NCBI GenBank assembly: GCA_021292105.1
Contig: CM037869.1
Coordinates: forward strand, 37,580,655 to 37,644,654
Source: Anadara kagoshimensis
Taxonomy: Eukaryota > Mollusca > Bivalvia > Arcoida > Arcidae
DNA: 64,000 nucleotides
Direction of reading: 5' to 3'
In this document: positions 10,101 through 20,701 of the stretch, one piece after another
Numbering within the stretch: the first letter of the stretch is position 1
Layout of the letters: every line of letters begins with the position of its first letter
Program-made: the position numbers and the translations under genes
Notes under the pieces: generated by a model
What the model was told of the DNA's origin: nothing
The model's input: the letters and a program-made list of their open reading frames with translations, nothing else
Database searches by the model: none

Positions 10101-13100
10101 GAGACTTGTGTTTCCAGCAATAAATATTATATTTTCAACTTCTTTCTGGCAATTACCAGTATTTTAATGTTTCATTTTTGTTAAAATACTGTATACATTT
10201 ACATATTCCAGAATATATTATCAGTACAATTTCTATGATTTTTGCATTTAAAACTGTATGACAAACGTGATGACTTCAGGTTTTCTATTGTCAACATTTC
10301 TTTTCTATGCAGCAATATACCTGCCTCTCCTGCTTTTGGTGTATTTGTTTCCCAATTAATACACTATGGTAGAGCTTGTTCCCACTACAGGAATTTTATG
10401 CAACTAAGCAAGCTGCTTGACCTGTGGATATTGCAAGCCTAGGCTTATCAAGGCCCTCAAAAGGTTTTATGGCAATCATCACAGTATCATTGATAAGTTT
10501 GATGTCTCTGTGGCCAGGATTGCCTTGGGTATATTTGACGTCTCATAGTTCCATGTTCCTTTCACTTAATTTTGATTATATATGTGGCAGGTGTAATTAG
10601 ATAAACAGGAGTTGCTTACCCTTCCAGAGCACCCGGCCTCACTTCTCTGCTGGAAGTTCACATGTTTCACTTGTCAATTTCAAAGTTTTTACTTTGCTTC
10701 TGGATTGTGATTACGAAATGGATTAGTATGTTTGTTTTTGATTCACAACAATTAATAGACAAAATTTCCAAAATGTGTATAAATATAGTCCTTTTCAAAG
10801 AATTTTTAACAAATTTGCTAAAATGATTACCTTTTGAAATAATTCCTCAGAAATTTAGTATCCAATGAAGATTTTAGGTACCATTTATATTCCAGAATAA
10901 TAGACACTCATTGTAATTAATGACTCTTGTCTAATGACAAATTTTATGATATACTATCATACTTGTGTTTATGTATGATTTATATATTCCAGGGTTGTGT
11001 GTAGCTGTATCCAATGGCAACAAACATGAGATAGCAGAGATGTCTCTTCCTGATAAAATATTGAAATCAGAAGAAGAAAATTCTGTAAGTCAGACCTGCT
11101 TTAAAGACCACCTTTATATAAAGGCCACTTGCCTTTAAAGACCAGTTAAAATTTATCTCAATTGATCACTATTCATGTTTTCATGTTATTTGAACCTGTA
11201 TATAAGGGTCACCTCTCCATAATAGTCATTTTTACTGGCTCCTTTCCAGTGGTTTTTATAGAAGGTTTTACTGTATATCTTAAAGATATGGCCCAGTGTC
11301 TATTTTGTGTGGAAGCTTAGTTGGTAGAGTGCTCACTCCATAAGTGGGGGGTGGGGGGGGGGTTGTAGGTTTGAACCCTGACCTGGTCTGACCCAAGATT
11401 TGACTTGAAAGTGGGTAGTGACTGTTTTTTCACCAAGCACTCAGCATTATGAAATGAAAGTCACGGTTCTTTGGGATGGGAACTTAAAATAAAGAGGTCC
11501 CATGTCGGGGTAGGTGTGCCACAATAAAAAAAACCCTGCTATATAATGCCATCAGCTCGATTTAAGTGAATTTTTCTTGACTGGGACATTAACTCCATTC
11601 ACCTGATTTCTAGATGTCTTAAACTTTTTAACAACTTGACTTGCTTATATTATATATATCTGATTTCTATGTGTTAAAAGCAAATATGTTGCATAAAGAC
11701 AAATGAGAGGCCAACATATAACTTAAAAAGTATTTTCCAGAACTTTTTGTTCCTTTAGTAAATCCCCACCATCAAGTCAGGCATCTTTCATTTACAACTT
11801 TAAAACCAATACTTGTTTTTTTTTTTAAGTTACTGTGTTTCAAATGGCACAGCATGGAAAACATCTTAGTTTTCATAGATCAAATCCAATATGCTCTGGT
11901 ATAAGGGAGACAATCCATATTTTTTGGGCATTTCTAAAAGTGTACAGCTACTGAACAGGAAAATGTGCACACCTCGACATTCATATATACATGATATAAT
12001 ACCAAATGGTATAAGGAAGACAGTCTATTTTTTATGTTTCTAAAAGTTGTTTCAAAGTAACTGGATTTCTGTTGCTTAATCATTGAGGAAAGTTCAATTT
12101 GTCTTGCTGCCTATGTTCAAATCTCACTCAGTAATTATATATAATATATACCAGCTGCAGGATCACTTGAGTCATTCCAAGCCTGAGTGCATAACCTTCT
12201 CATATAAAACCAGCATCATCTGTTGTTTTTATCCTGTTTTTAACTTGTTATTTTTGTTATACTGTTGTTGACCATGCGCATCAAGTGGCAAAATCTTTGA
12301 CAAGACAAAGTTGGCCAGTAAAAGGAAGAAAAAGAAGAAGAAGATATATAGTTTATTAATAAGTATGCAAGGCCAAATCCAATAGTACAATTCAAATTTA
12401 AATATAAATCTCGCTCAAGACTAATCCTAATATGTGAGAAAGTAAATTTGCTTGCAAAAGGTTGGCGGTTCTCTCAGGGCACTCCCTCTCTCTCTCCTCC
12501 CCCCCCCCCCCCCCCCCCCCCCCCCCCTTCCACTGACCATCTCGATATAAGTGAAAGAATCTTGATTGGATGTTGAACACTTATCCTATCCACTGAAAAA
12601 TTTACATATATTTCCAAATATATAAAAATATTTTTGTCAACAAATTTGGAATTATCTGCCCTTCTTGAAACTTTTTATTTTTCAGGGGCTGGTAAAGGAC
12701 AGAGACTTTAGGATTATCAATGGTGGGTTTTGTGACAACCAAGTCACAGCTGTCAAACATGTACCAAATACAAGGTAATTATCATGTCTCAGATTTAGAC
12801 AAGTTTTGGTTTACAAAGGCTAATTTAGCTACAAAAACATTAGAAGCAAGTTTATAATGATAATGAGGGGCCCTTCTGCTTGGCGAAACCAGAAATTGTT
12901 AGATTCTGGTGATGGTGCATGAGAGAAAATCTAAATAATGTATAGAACTTCTCTGAAAACAAGCATCCCTTTAAAAAATCTCACAAATCAAACTGTTACA
13001 ATCTGTGTGTCCTGAGAAATTGTTCAGCATAGACATGTTTTTGGTTTGCTGACATTCAAAGTTCTGTTTAACAGGTTCCCGTGTATCAAATTCCAAGTGA

Positions 13101-16100
13101 TAAATTGACTTCTCAAATCTCAAATAATTTATTATTGTCCACTCCATATTTTCTTATATATTTGGCGTATTTGTTTCCCAATTAACATGATTAATACACT
13201 ATGGTAGAGCTTGTTCCCACTACAGGGACTTTGTAGAACGAAGCAGGCTGCTTGCAAATGAATTGTTGACTCAGGGATATTGCAAGCCTAGGCTTATCAA
13301 GGCCCTCAAAAAGTTTTATGGCCGTCATCACAGTATTGTTGATAATTGTGTCCCATAAGTCCATGTTCCTTTAACTTAATTTTGATTTCACATGTGGTGG
13401 ATGTAGTTAGCTTAACAGGAGGTGCTTACCCTGCCGGAGCACCCAGCCTCACTTCCCTTGTGAAAGTTCACGTGTCTAACCTAACTTGTCAGTTCCAAAG
13501 TTTTCACTTTGCTTCTGGATTGTGATTCAGACATGGATTAGTATGTTTGTTTTTGATATTCCATGCTACCTACTCTGTACTGAACTACTATTTAACCATG
13601 TCTATGTCAATTTGTAGGATAATATGTGCATGTCCAAGAGTCAGCAGTAATTTAAGCAGAGTAGAAATTTGGGAGTTAGGAAGAGACGATACTGGTATGT
13701 TTATGTACTTACCTATCTTTATTAGAATCAGTCTTTTGATTTAATTATTTTCATCAATTTGACATTATACAGGTATTTTAAATGTCTCATAAGCCAATAT
13801 ACATTTATTGCCTGTGAGTGAGAGAGATATGAACATTTGTTCACCTGCAACAAGTCATATTGTGACTTGAAGGATGAACAAATGTTCATATCTCCCTCAA
13901 ACAAAGGCAATAAATTGTTTATTATACCGAAAGATAACCATGGTAATAAGAAAGACAGAAAGAAAGAAAAATATTTTGAAAAAGACAGTCTTTCTCTGAT
14001 TTATCTCTTTTTCTCCTATTGGAAGTCATCAGATGCAAATGCTAGAACGTCGTGACTGATTCTCCATGTATGACGTCATATCATTGCGACCTCAGAGTGT
14101 GTTCCAAAGAGATGGGATATGATGTTTTCAGCAGGATACAAAATGTTTTTTCCACCCTGACCACATGATCCTACATTCCAATCAAATTACAGATAGCATT
14201 GTATTTTTCTAATGAGGTATAATTTATATATTTTGGCTGGATATTGTTCTGTGATATATTGTTTTAATTGTGTTCATTTTATCATGTTAATTGACACATA
14301 TGATATGTGACACTGTAATAAACTATTCTATTATTATTATTTTAATTTTTTCAGATTTAATACAAAGAATAGGTAGCATTAAAAATCCTATTCCAAAAAA
14401 GTAAGTAATTCTTACATCACAAATCACATTACATGTACTTATTATAGAAAATTGTTTAACGCAGGAGATTTTGAAAAATTATGTTATTATATACTCAAAT
14501 GAAGACTACTGTAGGAACTACTCTGTTTGTGACAGTGAAATACTCTTCATATCTATAGAAAATCAAATAAAATTGACTAAAGATTGATATTTTTCACTTA
14601 CTTGTACCTAGTCGTAACAGGAAATCTGTATGCGCATCTGCGATTACCCCAGAATATTTCTGCACAGAGCAAAACGTTAGCGCTATGGGGATTTAACATG
14701 TTGAAAAACCAGGCAAATAGCACACCCTGTCGCGCATGACATAAAACATCACCAAGGACATCACTTCGGGTGTAAATATCGTCATTTTTGCCATGTAAAA
14801 TCCCCGTAGTGCCAACATTTTATTTTCTACAGAAATACTTTATGACAGTCGCAGATGCGCCTACAGATTTCATGTTATGACTAGGTACAAATAAGTGAAA
14901 AATATCAATCTTTATTCAATTTTATTATTTTTTTTTATGGATGTAAAGAGTAGAGTATTTCACTGTCACAAACAGAGTGGTTCCTACAGTAAACTTTGTT
15001 TTCATTTATTATTGCCTTTTGTTTCAAAGTTTTTACTTTGGTTTGGAATTGTGATTTGGACATGGATTAGTATGTTTGTTTTTGATTAAGTCAGGAATTG
15101 TAATCATCTATAAATTTTAACTTGAAATTTTTTTTCATGTAAGTTTAACAAAGATTTATCTTAACTAGGGCTTTTCAAATTACCCTCAGTGTAATAACAC
15201 ATACTTTTATTAATTCTGTATATATATACATGTACATCTATTTCTAGAAACAGGGCATATTATGGTAAGGACACATCTAACTATGTTTGTTAACCCAAAA
15301 TAGGTCATCTTACCTACAAAGTTAAAGAAAGTTACTTTTTGTTCTTTTTTTTGTGACCTTTACTAACAGTTTAATAGTAAATAGGCGGGTCTTGCTTCCT
15401 CTAGAAGTACTTTTGTTAACAAGAATATTCTGCTTATATCAAGGCTGGCATTTCCGGACAGTTGAGGAAATGAGAGTGCCTATAGCAAAACACATCTTAA
15501 ACTGTGAGAATCACTTTGATTTGTAAGACACACTTTAGACTACTCAGCCACCAAGAGTTGAATGCCCAAAAATATCAGAGAAAGCCTGCTGTGACTGAAA
15601 TATTTATTATCCCCCGCCTTTCGATGAAAAAGGGGGATATTAAATTCAAGTTTCCATCCGTCCGTTCTCCATTCCGTCTGTCCATTCTTCCGTCCGTCCA
15701 AAATTTTTGTCTGATTCTCCATGACTGAAGCATTAATTCACAAAACTTGGTGCAAAGTATCAATATAGATAGGAGATGAGCATATCGTTAATTCAAGTTG
15801 GTTTGCTCATTTCCTCAGAGTTATGGCCCTTTGAACATAACTTACATAAGTGCAAATCACAAAAAAAAAAAAACCTGCTGGCGGGGGATCCCAATTTGAA
15901 TTTGCATGTTGTTCTTATAGCATTTTTCTGGTTATCATAGTTGTTCTGTATATATTTGCAGTGATACATGTAAGTTAGCTGTATTTCCTGACGAGAAAGT
16001 AGCTGTATTTGGATCTCATATAGATAATATATGTTTAGCTGATATAAACACTAGGCAGATCATTCAACAATCAGAAGGTATTTTATTGTTAAACCCAAAT

Positions 16101-19100
16101 CCTAATTTATCCAGTGTTGTTATGAACATGTAACATAGAAACAGTAAACAGTTAAAGTCATAGCTTGAAAAGTCTAAAAAGGGACAAAAACATTTGCTAA
16201 AACTCCTTCTTTTTTGTATTTTATGTAATTTTTTAGCTCAGATGAGCTATTGCCATCTATCTTCGTCTGTCGTGTATTGTTCGTTGTGCGTCGTGCGTCA
16301 TGTGTAAACTCCTCCAAAACTACAAAGCCAAATTCGATGATACTTGGCAGTAATGATGTCTAGGTGAGGGGCTTTCAGATTGACAGAAATGAAAGGATTA
16401 TGTCCCCTTCCATTGCAACTGAATACTGAAATGGTTTATCTAAAAAACTATCAACTTTTTGTATAGGCATGTATATTGGAATATTGTAGGCATTTGCCTA
16501 ATGATCATTTTGATATATGAATGAAGGTCGTAGGTTCAAAGGTCAAGGTCATAGATGCGAATGAATACTTAAATGGTTCATTATCTCAAAAACTTTCAAC
16601 TTTTTGTATAGGCATGTATATTGATTCCATGAAAATAATGACATTGTAATCAAGCCAGCTTGTTGGAACATCTCTAATAAGATTTTTAGCTCACCTGAGC
16701 TGAAAGCTCAGATGAGCTATTGCTATCCATCTTCGTCCGTCGTGCGTCGTGCGTCGTCCGTCGTGCGTAAACTTTTTACATTTTAATCTTCTCCTCCAAA
16801 ACCACTGGGCCAAATTTAATGAAACTTGGTAACCATCATGCCTGGGTGAAGCCCTCTCAGATTTGCACAAATGAAGGAGTTATGTCCCCTTGGGGCCCCA
16901 TAAGGGGGGAAATAGTGAAAAACTTTAAAAATCTTCTCCTCTGAATCTACAAGACATATACCTTATTTATTTCATATATAACATCCTTAGGTCATCTAGT
17001 TTCAGATTTGCACAAATGGTAGCCATGGGGCTCAAAATGGGGAAATGGTAAGGTGCTGAGTGGGGAAATTGCTAAAAAATTATGTATTTGTCAATATATC
17101 TTGAAAACTATTAACTTTTTGTATAGGCATGTATATTGGAATATTTTATGTATTGGCCTAACGATCATTTTGATATATGAATGAAGGTCATAGGTTCAAA
17201 GGTCAAGGTCATAGCTGCGAACGAATATTTAAATGGTTAATTATCTCAAAAACTATAAACATTTTGTATAGGCATGTATATTAGAATATTGTAGGCATTT
17301 GCACAACGATCATTTTGATATATGAATGAAGTTCATAGGTTCAAAGGTCAAGGTCATAGATGCAAACTAATACTTAAATGGTTAATTATCTCAGAAACTA
17401 TAAACTTTTTGTATAGGCATGTATATTAGAATATTGTAGGTATTGGCCTATCGATCATTTTGATATATGAATGAAGGTCATAGGTTCAAAGGTCAAGGTC
17501 ATAGATGCAAACGAATACTTAAATGGTTAATTATCTCAAAAACTATAAACTCTTTGTATAGGCATGTATATTGGAATATTGTAGGTATTGGCCTAATGCA
17601 CATATTAATATACAGATGTTTTAGCTGTTTATAAATAATATATTGTAGCTAGACTTTAAATATGTTATATATAGCATACTTATATAATAATTATTATAAA
17701 TAATTTGCAAAAATACTTGCATATTATTGGCCCTTACTGCTGAAAATTTTGATATTCTCTTTTATTAATGTCATTGGCCATTGAACCTCTGCATAAGATA
17801 TGTACTCTTCATCAGGTGAGCGTTAAGGCCCATGGGCCTCTTGTATGTTTATAAATGACACAATGCGCATGTTCATGTTACGAAAAGCACAAAATAGTAG
17901 TAACTTAAAAACTATGTTGACAGAAAACACCATGGAAATGAAATAATTTTTTAACATTTTGTTCTTGTATCATTTTGTTTATTTTATTTTTTAGCAGATA
18001 CAGAATTAACAGAGATTATAAGTACAGTGCATACATTGGACCAAAACCAGATCATATGTTGCTGCCAAAATACTGGAGATGTTGTTATACTTGATAAAAG
18101 ACAGAAATTCAAAAATGTGGATAAACATACTAAACCTTCCACCAGTGAACCTTTGTTTTGGACTCAGGATATTGACAGATCAACGGACCATGTATATCAG
18201 TTATCATCTGGTGGGAATATTAACATTCTGGATGTCAGAAAACTAACGGACAGTGTTAATTGTTTTAATGTAGAAATAAGTTGCACAGCCCAAACAGATT
18301 TCTTGACTATACAGGTAGGTTTATTTGCAGATTTTTAGCTCACCCGGCAAAGCCATGGTGAGCTTATGGCATGATGTGTGCATACGTGTGTATATCAGCA
18401 TACTTTAGTTTTCACCTCTGAAATCACCAGGCCAATTTAATTGAAGATTGATGTGGCAGGTCCTTATTTGAGTATGTATTTAATTAAACAATATTGGTAC
18501 AAAAAACAGAATATGATATCTGAGTGTACTGTTTTCAATAATATACCAGTCAAACCTGTCAATAAAGGCCACCCAATGGAACCAGTAAAAGTGACCTTTA
18601 TGAGCAGGTGGCCTTTATATACAGGTTCAAATCATATGAATAAAGAACAATTAGGATAAAATTCTACTGGCCTTTATAAGCAGGTTGCCTTTATATAGAG
18701 GTGGCCTCTAAGGCAGTCTGGACTGTATTAAAAGTCCTCAGTACTTTAAAAAAATTTGTTTCTTTGTTGAAATTGAGACAGTTTTGGTTACATATTAAAA
18801 GTTTCATTTTCCTGCCATTTCTCTGCAATCACCTGACATCAGAGAAAAAGTGGTTATGATGCTACATTTGACATACTATAAACATATCTATTTAGCCATT
18901 TATTACTATTAAAACTTCTTTTCTGAAGTGAGCTGGGCCCCTAACTCAAAATAGTTAAGCTTCATCCCTGGTTGACGTTCAGTAAGTGAACTGACAAACT
19001 TTCTCCTACTAAGATTTGAGTAGAATTTAAACCTTGGCAACGAAAGGCACTGTGATCTGTTAGCATGTGTTTTTGAGGTCCTGCTGGTTTGTTTAATGAT

Positions 19101-20024
19101 TAGAAATAATAACTTATATTTATTTGTAATTTTAGGCATCACCAGATAAGAAAGCAAACTTCTCAATATCAGGTACATAAAATTATCAAATACCATACAT
19201 TAATGTCCCACGCATAATTACATGGTTCCCACCTGTCAGGGATTTTTTTTTTCAAGGTTAGAAAATTGTCAGGGAATTTCAAATATTTAATAAATGTCAG
19301 GGAATGTTGTATTTCAAGAGTTGTGTCCTGTTGAAATGGGGTTCGCCCTGCTGTACCACGTGATACCCTCTATTGTTCATGCGGAACACCTATTTCTAAT
19401 GGATATGGAATAACATGAGACGAAGTTTTTCCGCGAAAACGATGTCATTCCGGGAATCTGTGACATTGACCTTTTCCAAAAATTACACAACTCAAAACTA
19501 TTTTGTTATGATGTAATGCTTACACAAAGTTTTGATCATCTAATCTTTCCAAATAAAGAATCACAATATTACAATTTTCATTTATTATTTGGGTAAGACT
19601 TCAATCTTTACACAAATATTAGGAGTTAATTGCAGGGATAAGATAAACAAAATTCAGTTGATCAACAGTCATTTAGATACTTTACAAGGTCAGATTTCAC
19701 AGATGCAACCAACATTAAAACCTTGTTATAATGCCCCACGATAGCTTTGCCACCTTGCCACCTTTGTTACATTTCTTTTTATTTATTTTAGGTTTTGATT
19801 CTAGTGTTTATGTTTTTAACTGTAAAGAGATGAAACATGATTCAACACTTAAACCATGCTTTGTGCATGAAGGACATTTGAAAAACTGTATTGACCAATC
19901 AAAAGAAACTAGAGTCATTACTCATGTGTGGCATCCATGGCAACCAGATTTGATTTTATCAGCTGCTAAAGATGGTTCTTTACATGGATGGCAGTACAAT
20001 GCTGGCCATTGTACTAAATCTTGA
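7156..20024 (+). CDS. WDR73: WD repeat-containing protein 73-like, 10 exons, 373 aa
   Basis: Coding exons: 7156-7196, 9661-9731, 10993-11084, 12686-12774, 13618-13694, 14355-14400, 15962-16077, 17995-18314, 19136-19172, 19792-20024 (stop TGA 20022). All introns are GT-AG and phases agree, giving 373 residues against 378 in human WDR73. Landmarks recalled from the human protein line up: an N-terminal DDW, then WIDD; RDF..GGF near the exon 4 middle; a CC...G.V..D.RQK strand in exon 8; and a C-terminal HVWHPWQPDLILSAAKDGSLHGW matching the human last blade (quoted residues are from this window). WDR73 is a cytoplasmic WD40 beta-propeller protein that associates with Integrator subunits INTS9/INTS11; human loss causes Galloway-Mowat syndrome. 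Exon 8 has a TAGCAG tandem acceptor, so one residue may be optional. Introns carry many transposon fragments. Confidence 0.93.
7423..7590. repeat. Foldback (hairpin) MITE in WDR73 intron 1
   Basis: Arms 7439-7489 and 7523-7573 are perfect reverse complements over 51 bp (TAGACCTGAAATTCAAGG outward, GACAGTTGC inward). They are separated by 33 bp and extended outward by an imperfect GGCCTA/TCATGAT match to about 7423 and 7590. The perfect pairing suggests recent insertion or gene conversion. Confidence 0.8.
7683..8806. mobile_element. 1.12 kb TIR element with subterminal palindromic repeats
   Basis: A 35-bp perfect terminal inverted repeat beginning TATGAGGCGCCGTTTC occupies 7683-7717 and 8772-8806. 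The dinucleotide TA on each side could be a target duplication. Just inside each end are dense blocks (7718-7960 and 8420-8770) made of alternating palindromes GGATATCC, AATCGATT and GCATATGC spaced 9-10 bp apart. The centre (7980-8400) is unrelated and includes a CpG-rich leader and a small open frame at about 8186-8239. No transposase is visible, so it is a non-autonomous element inside WDR73 intron 1. Confidence 0.75.
9286..9600. mobile_element. piggyBac-type MITE (TTAA target)
   Basis: The termini CCCTCTTGCTGCCAAA (from 9290) and TTTGGCAACAAGAGGG (to 9596) are inverted copies, and each is flanked by TTAA (9286-9289, 9597-9600). TTAA duplication with ends starting CCC is the signature of the piggyBac superfamily. 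The 307-bp interior is non-coding. It lies in WDR73 intron 1, about 60 bp before exon 2. Confidence 0.75.
10335..10745 (+). repeat. Dispersed repeat family D1, copy 1 (WDR73 intron 2)
   Basis: About 400 bp, with landmarks ATTGCAAGCCTAGGCTTATC, TATTTGACGTCTCATAG, CACCCGGCCTCACTTC and an end GGATTAGTATGTTTGTTTTT. Other copies or pieces, in both orientations, are at 13160-13555, 14990-15087, 21670-21920, 34500-34680, 60343-60490, 60865-61015 and 63397-63835. No tRNA-like head or coding frame is seen; its class is unknown. Confidence 0.7.
11090..11275. repeat. F1 MITE copy abutting the WDR73 exon 3 donor
   Basis: A full-length F1 copy (CAGACCTGCTTTAAAG to AAGGTTTTACTGTA). Its left terminus begins 4-6 bases after exon 3 (ending 11084), so part of the extended donor GTAAGTCAGACC appears to be contributed by the element. 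Confidence 0.65.
11305..11620 (+). mobile_element. tRNA-derived SINE, family S2
   Basis: Head with A box TTAGTTGGTAGAG and B box GGTTTGAACCC, followed by the family body (AGTGGGTAGTGACTG, GCACTCAGCATTATG) and the CTTGACTGGGA tail. A G-rich expansion separates the two boxes. It lies in WDR73 intron 3. Best-preserved sibling: 46683-46954 (minus). Confidence 0.75.
12499..12527. repeat. Poly-C tract (29 C) after a CT-rich run
   Basis: C29 preceded by (CT)n within WDR73 intron 3, about 160 bp upstream of exon 4. Length is uncertain; it may form G-quadruplex structure on the opposite strand. Confidence 0.85.
13160..13555 (+). repeat. Dispersed repeat family D1, copy 2 (WDR73 intron 4)
   Basis: Same landmarks and orientation as the copy at 10335-10745, running from GTATTTGTTTCCCAATTAA to GTATGTTTGTTTTTGAT. 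It ends about 60 bp before exon 5. Confidence 0.75.
13790..13925. repeat. Palindromic element in WDR73 intron 5
   Basis: TTTATTGCC...GATATGAACATTTGTTCA near 13803-13843 is mirrored by TGAACAAATGTTCATATC... GGCAATAAA near 13875-13913, giving a 110-bp imperfect hairpin. A related single arm (AAATGTTCATATCTCCCTCG) is at about 39242-39262. Confidence 0.65.
14507..14992. repeat. Long-inverted-repeat element in WDR73 intron 6
   Basis: The outer ends TACTGTAGGAACTACTCTG and CAGAGTGGTTCCTACAGTA are inverted. The similarity continues inward (GACAGTGAAATACTCT; GATATTTTTCACTTA; CGCATCTGCGA; ATCCCC) for roughly 200 bp per arm, so nearly the whole 485 bp can fold back. No coding capacity. Confidence 0.75.
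15607..15892 (+). repeat. Dispersed repeat with TCCCCCGCC / GGCGGGGGATCCC ends
   Basis: It begins TATCCCCCGCCTTTCG and ends CTGGCGGGGGATCCC, in inverted relation. Inside is a CCGTCCGT-rich block and the phrase ATTTCCTCAGAGTTATGGCC, shared with 490-560 and 37560-37590. This is a common repeat style of bivalve genomes (inference). Confidence 0.6.
16230..17844 (+). repeat. Composite dispersed repeat with 146-bp internal tandem units (WDR73 intron 7)
   Basis: It starts TTTTAGCTCAGATGAGC, restarts at about 16687 with TTAGCTCACCTGAGCTG, and ends CATCAGGTGAGCGTTAAGG...GGGCCTCTTGT, inverted relative to the start. Between are at least five tandem units of about 146 bp (phase points near 17112, 17258, 17404, 17549) carrying TTTTGTATAGGCATGTATAT and GGTTCAAAGGTCAAGGTCAT. 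It fills almost the whole intron and has no open frame. Confidence 0.8.
18331..18729. repeat. Repeat fragment plus F1 MITE copy (WDR73 intron 8)
   Basis: 18331-18400 carries a GCTCACCCGGCAAAGCCATG / GGTGAGCTT hairpin type of repeat. 18545-18729 is an F1 copy in the orientation starting CAGTCAAACCTGTCAATAAAG and ending TCTGGACTGTA. Confidence 0.65.
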
Positions 20025-20053
20025 TGATAAAATGTAGTGGTTTGTATAATTTT

Positions 20054-20059
20054 AATAAA
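20054..20059 (+). terminator. Probable polyadenylation signal of WDR73
   Basis: AATAAA 30 bp after the WDR73 stop codon and before the convergent MCT-A gene. It would give a very short 3' UTR; further AATAAA sites downstream are possible alternatives. Confidence 0.5.
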
Positions 20060-20182
20060 AAGAAACATTGAGAAACTTTCTTTCTTATTTTTTTGGATAC
20101 CACCAGTTTGTTTAGATTATGCAGCTCAATTTACCAATGCATAAAAAATGTTTAACCTTTCCACCACCTAAAGGACAAAGGG

Positions 20183-20515
20183 CCTTGGGGTGGCAGAGTG
20201 GTCCAATAGGCAGACTTATGGATCAAAATGCCATTCACCACCACATAAAACTTTTATTTGAGATACTACTTCCTCGCCTAATGCTGGATATTATGAGAAT
20301 AGAGATTCGACTGGTTCATCTGGTGTCAGAATAATGTGACCGTGGAGTGGTGTGCTTGTCTGGGGCATACTCGCTCTGTTAACTAGCACCTTAAATTTGT
20401 CCTGAGTGCAAATAAGTACAAGGTAGACTAGGAAACACACTTGCACATCAGTCACGCATACACCGACCTGTTCTTGGATTAAATCTCTGAAGATCAATAA
20501 CACTTGATCTCGTAC
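20183..20515 (+). mobile_element. tRNA-derived SINE, family S1, copy 2
   Basis: Colinear with 2087-2470 over most of its length (GAGATACTACTTCCTCGCCT, GACTGGTTCATCTGGTGTCA, GTGTGCTTGTCTGGGGCATA). The A-box region TGGCAGAGTGG is kept but the B box has decayed. It sits between the convergent 3' ends of WDR73 and MCT-A. Confidence 0.7.
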
Positions 20516-20631
20516 ACAGGGGCCAGTTTCATAATAAAATTTTAAAAATATCCATAAGTATATAAAAAAGAGTACTCCTTTTTATATACTTATGGATATT
20601 TTTTAAATTCTATTATGAAACTGACCCCTGT
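20516..20631. repeat. Foldback MITE with CAGGGGCCAGTTTCATAAT ends
   Basis: An almost perfect hairpin of about 115 bp: CAGGGGCCAGTTTCATAATA at the left and TATTATGAAACTGACCCCTG at the right, with ATATCCATAAGTATATAAAA mirrored around a short AGTACTCC loop. Right-half fragments occur at about 48425-48490 and 48795-48856. Confidence 0.8.
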
Positions 20632-20701
20632 GGTCGCGTCGCAAATAGCTTTAAGATTGCTGATGCACCACTAAAGTATACTATTACAACAACAACAATA
20701 G

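Noticed and set aside
18909..19196. 95-codon minus-strand frame overlapping WDR73 exon 9
   Set aside because: It overlaps a well-supported exon on the opposite strand and has no family features.
7156..20024. Initial idea that the WD40 gene is NUP43
   Set aside because: The C-terminal blade, the N-terminal DDW segment and total length fit WDR73 and not NUP43.
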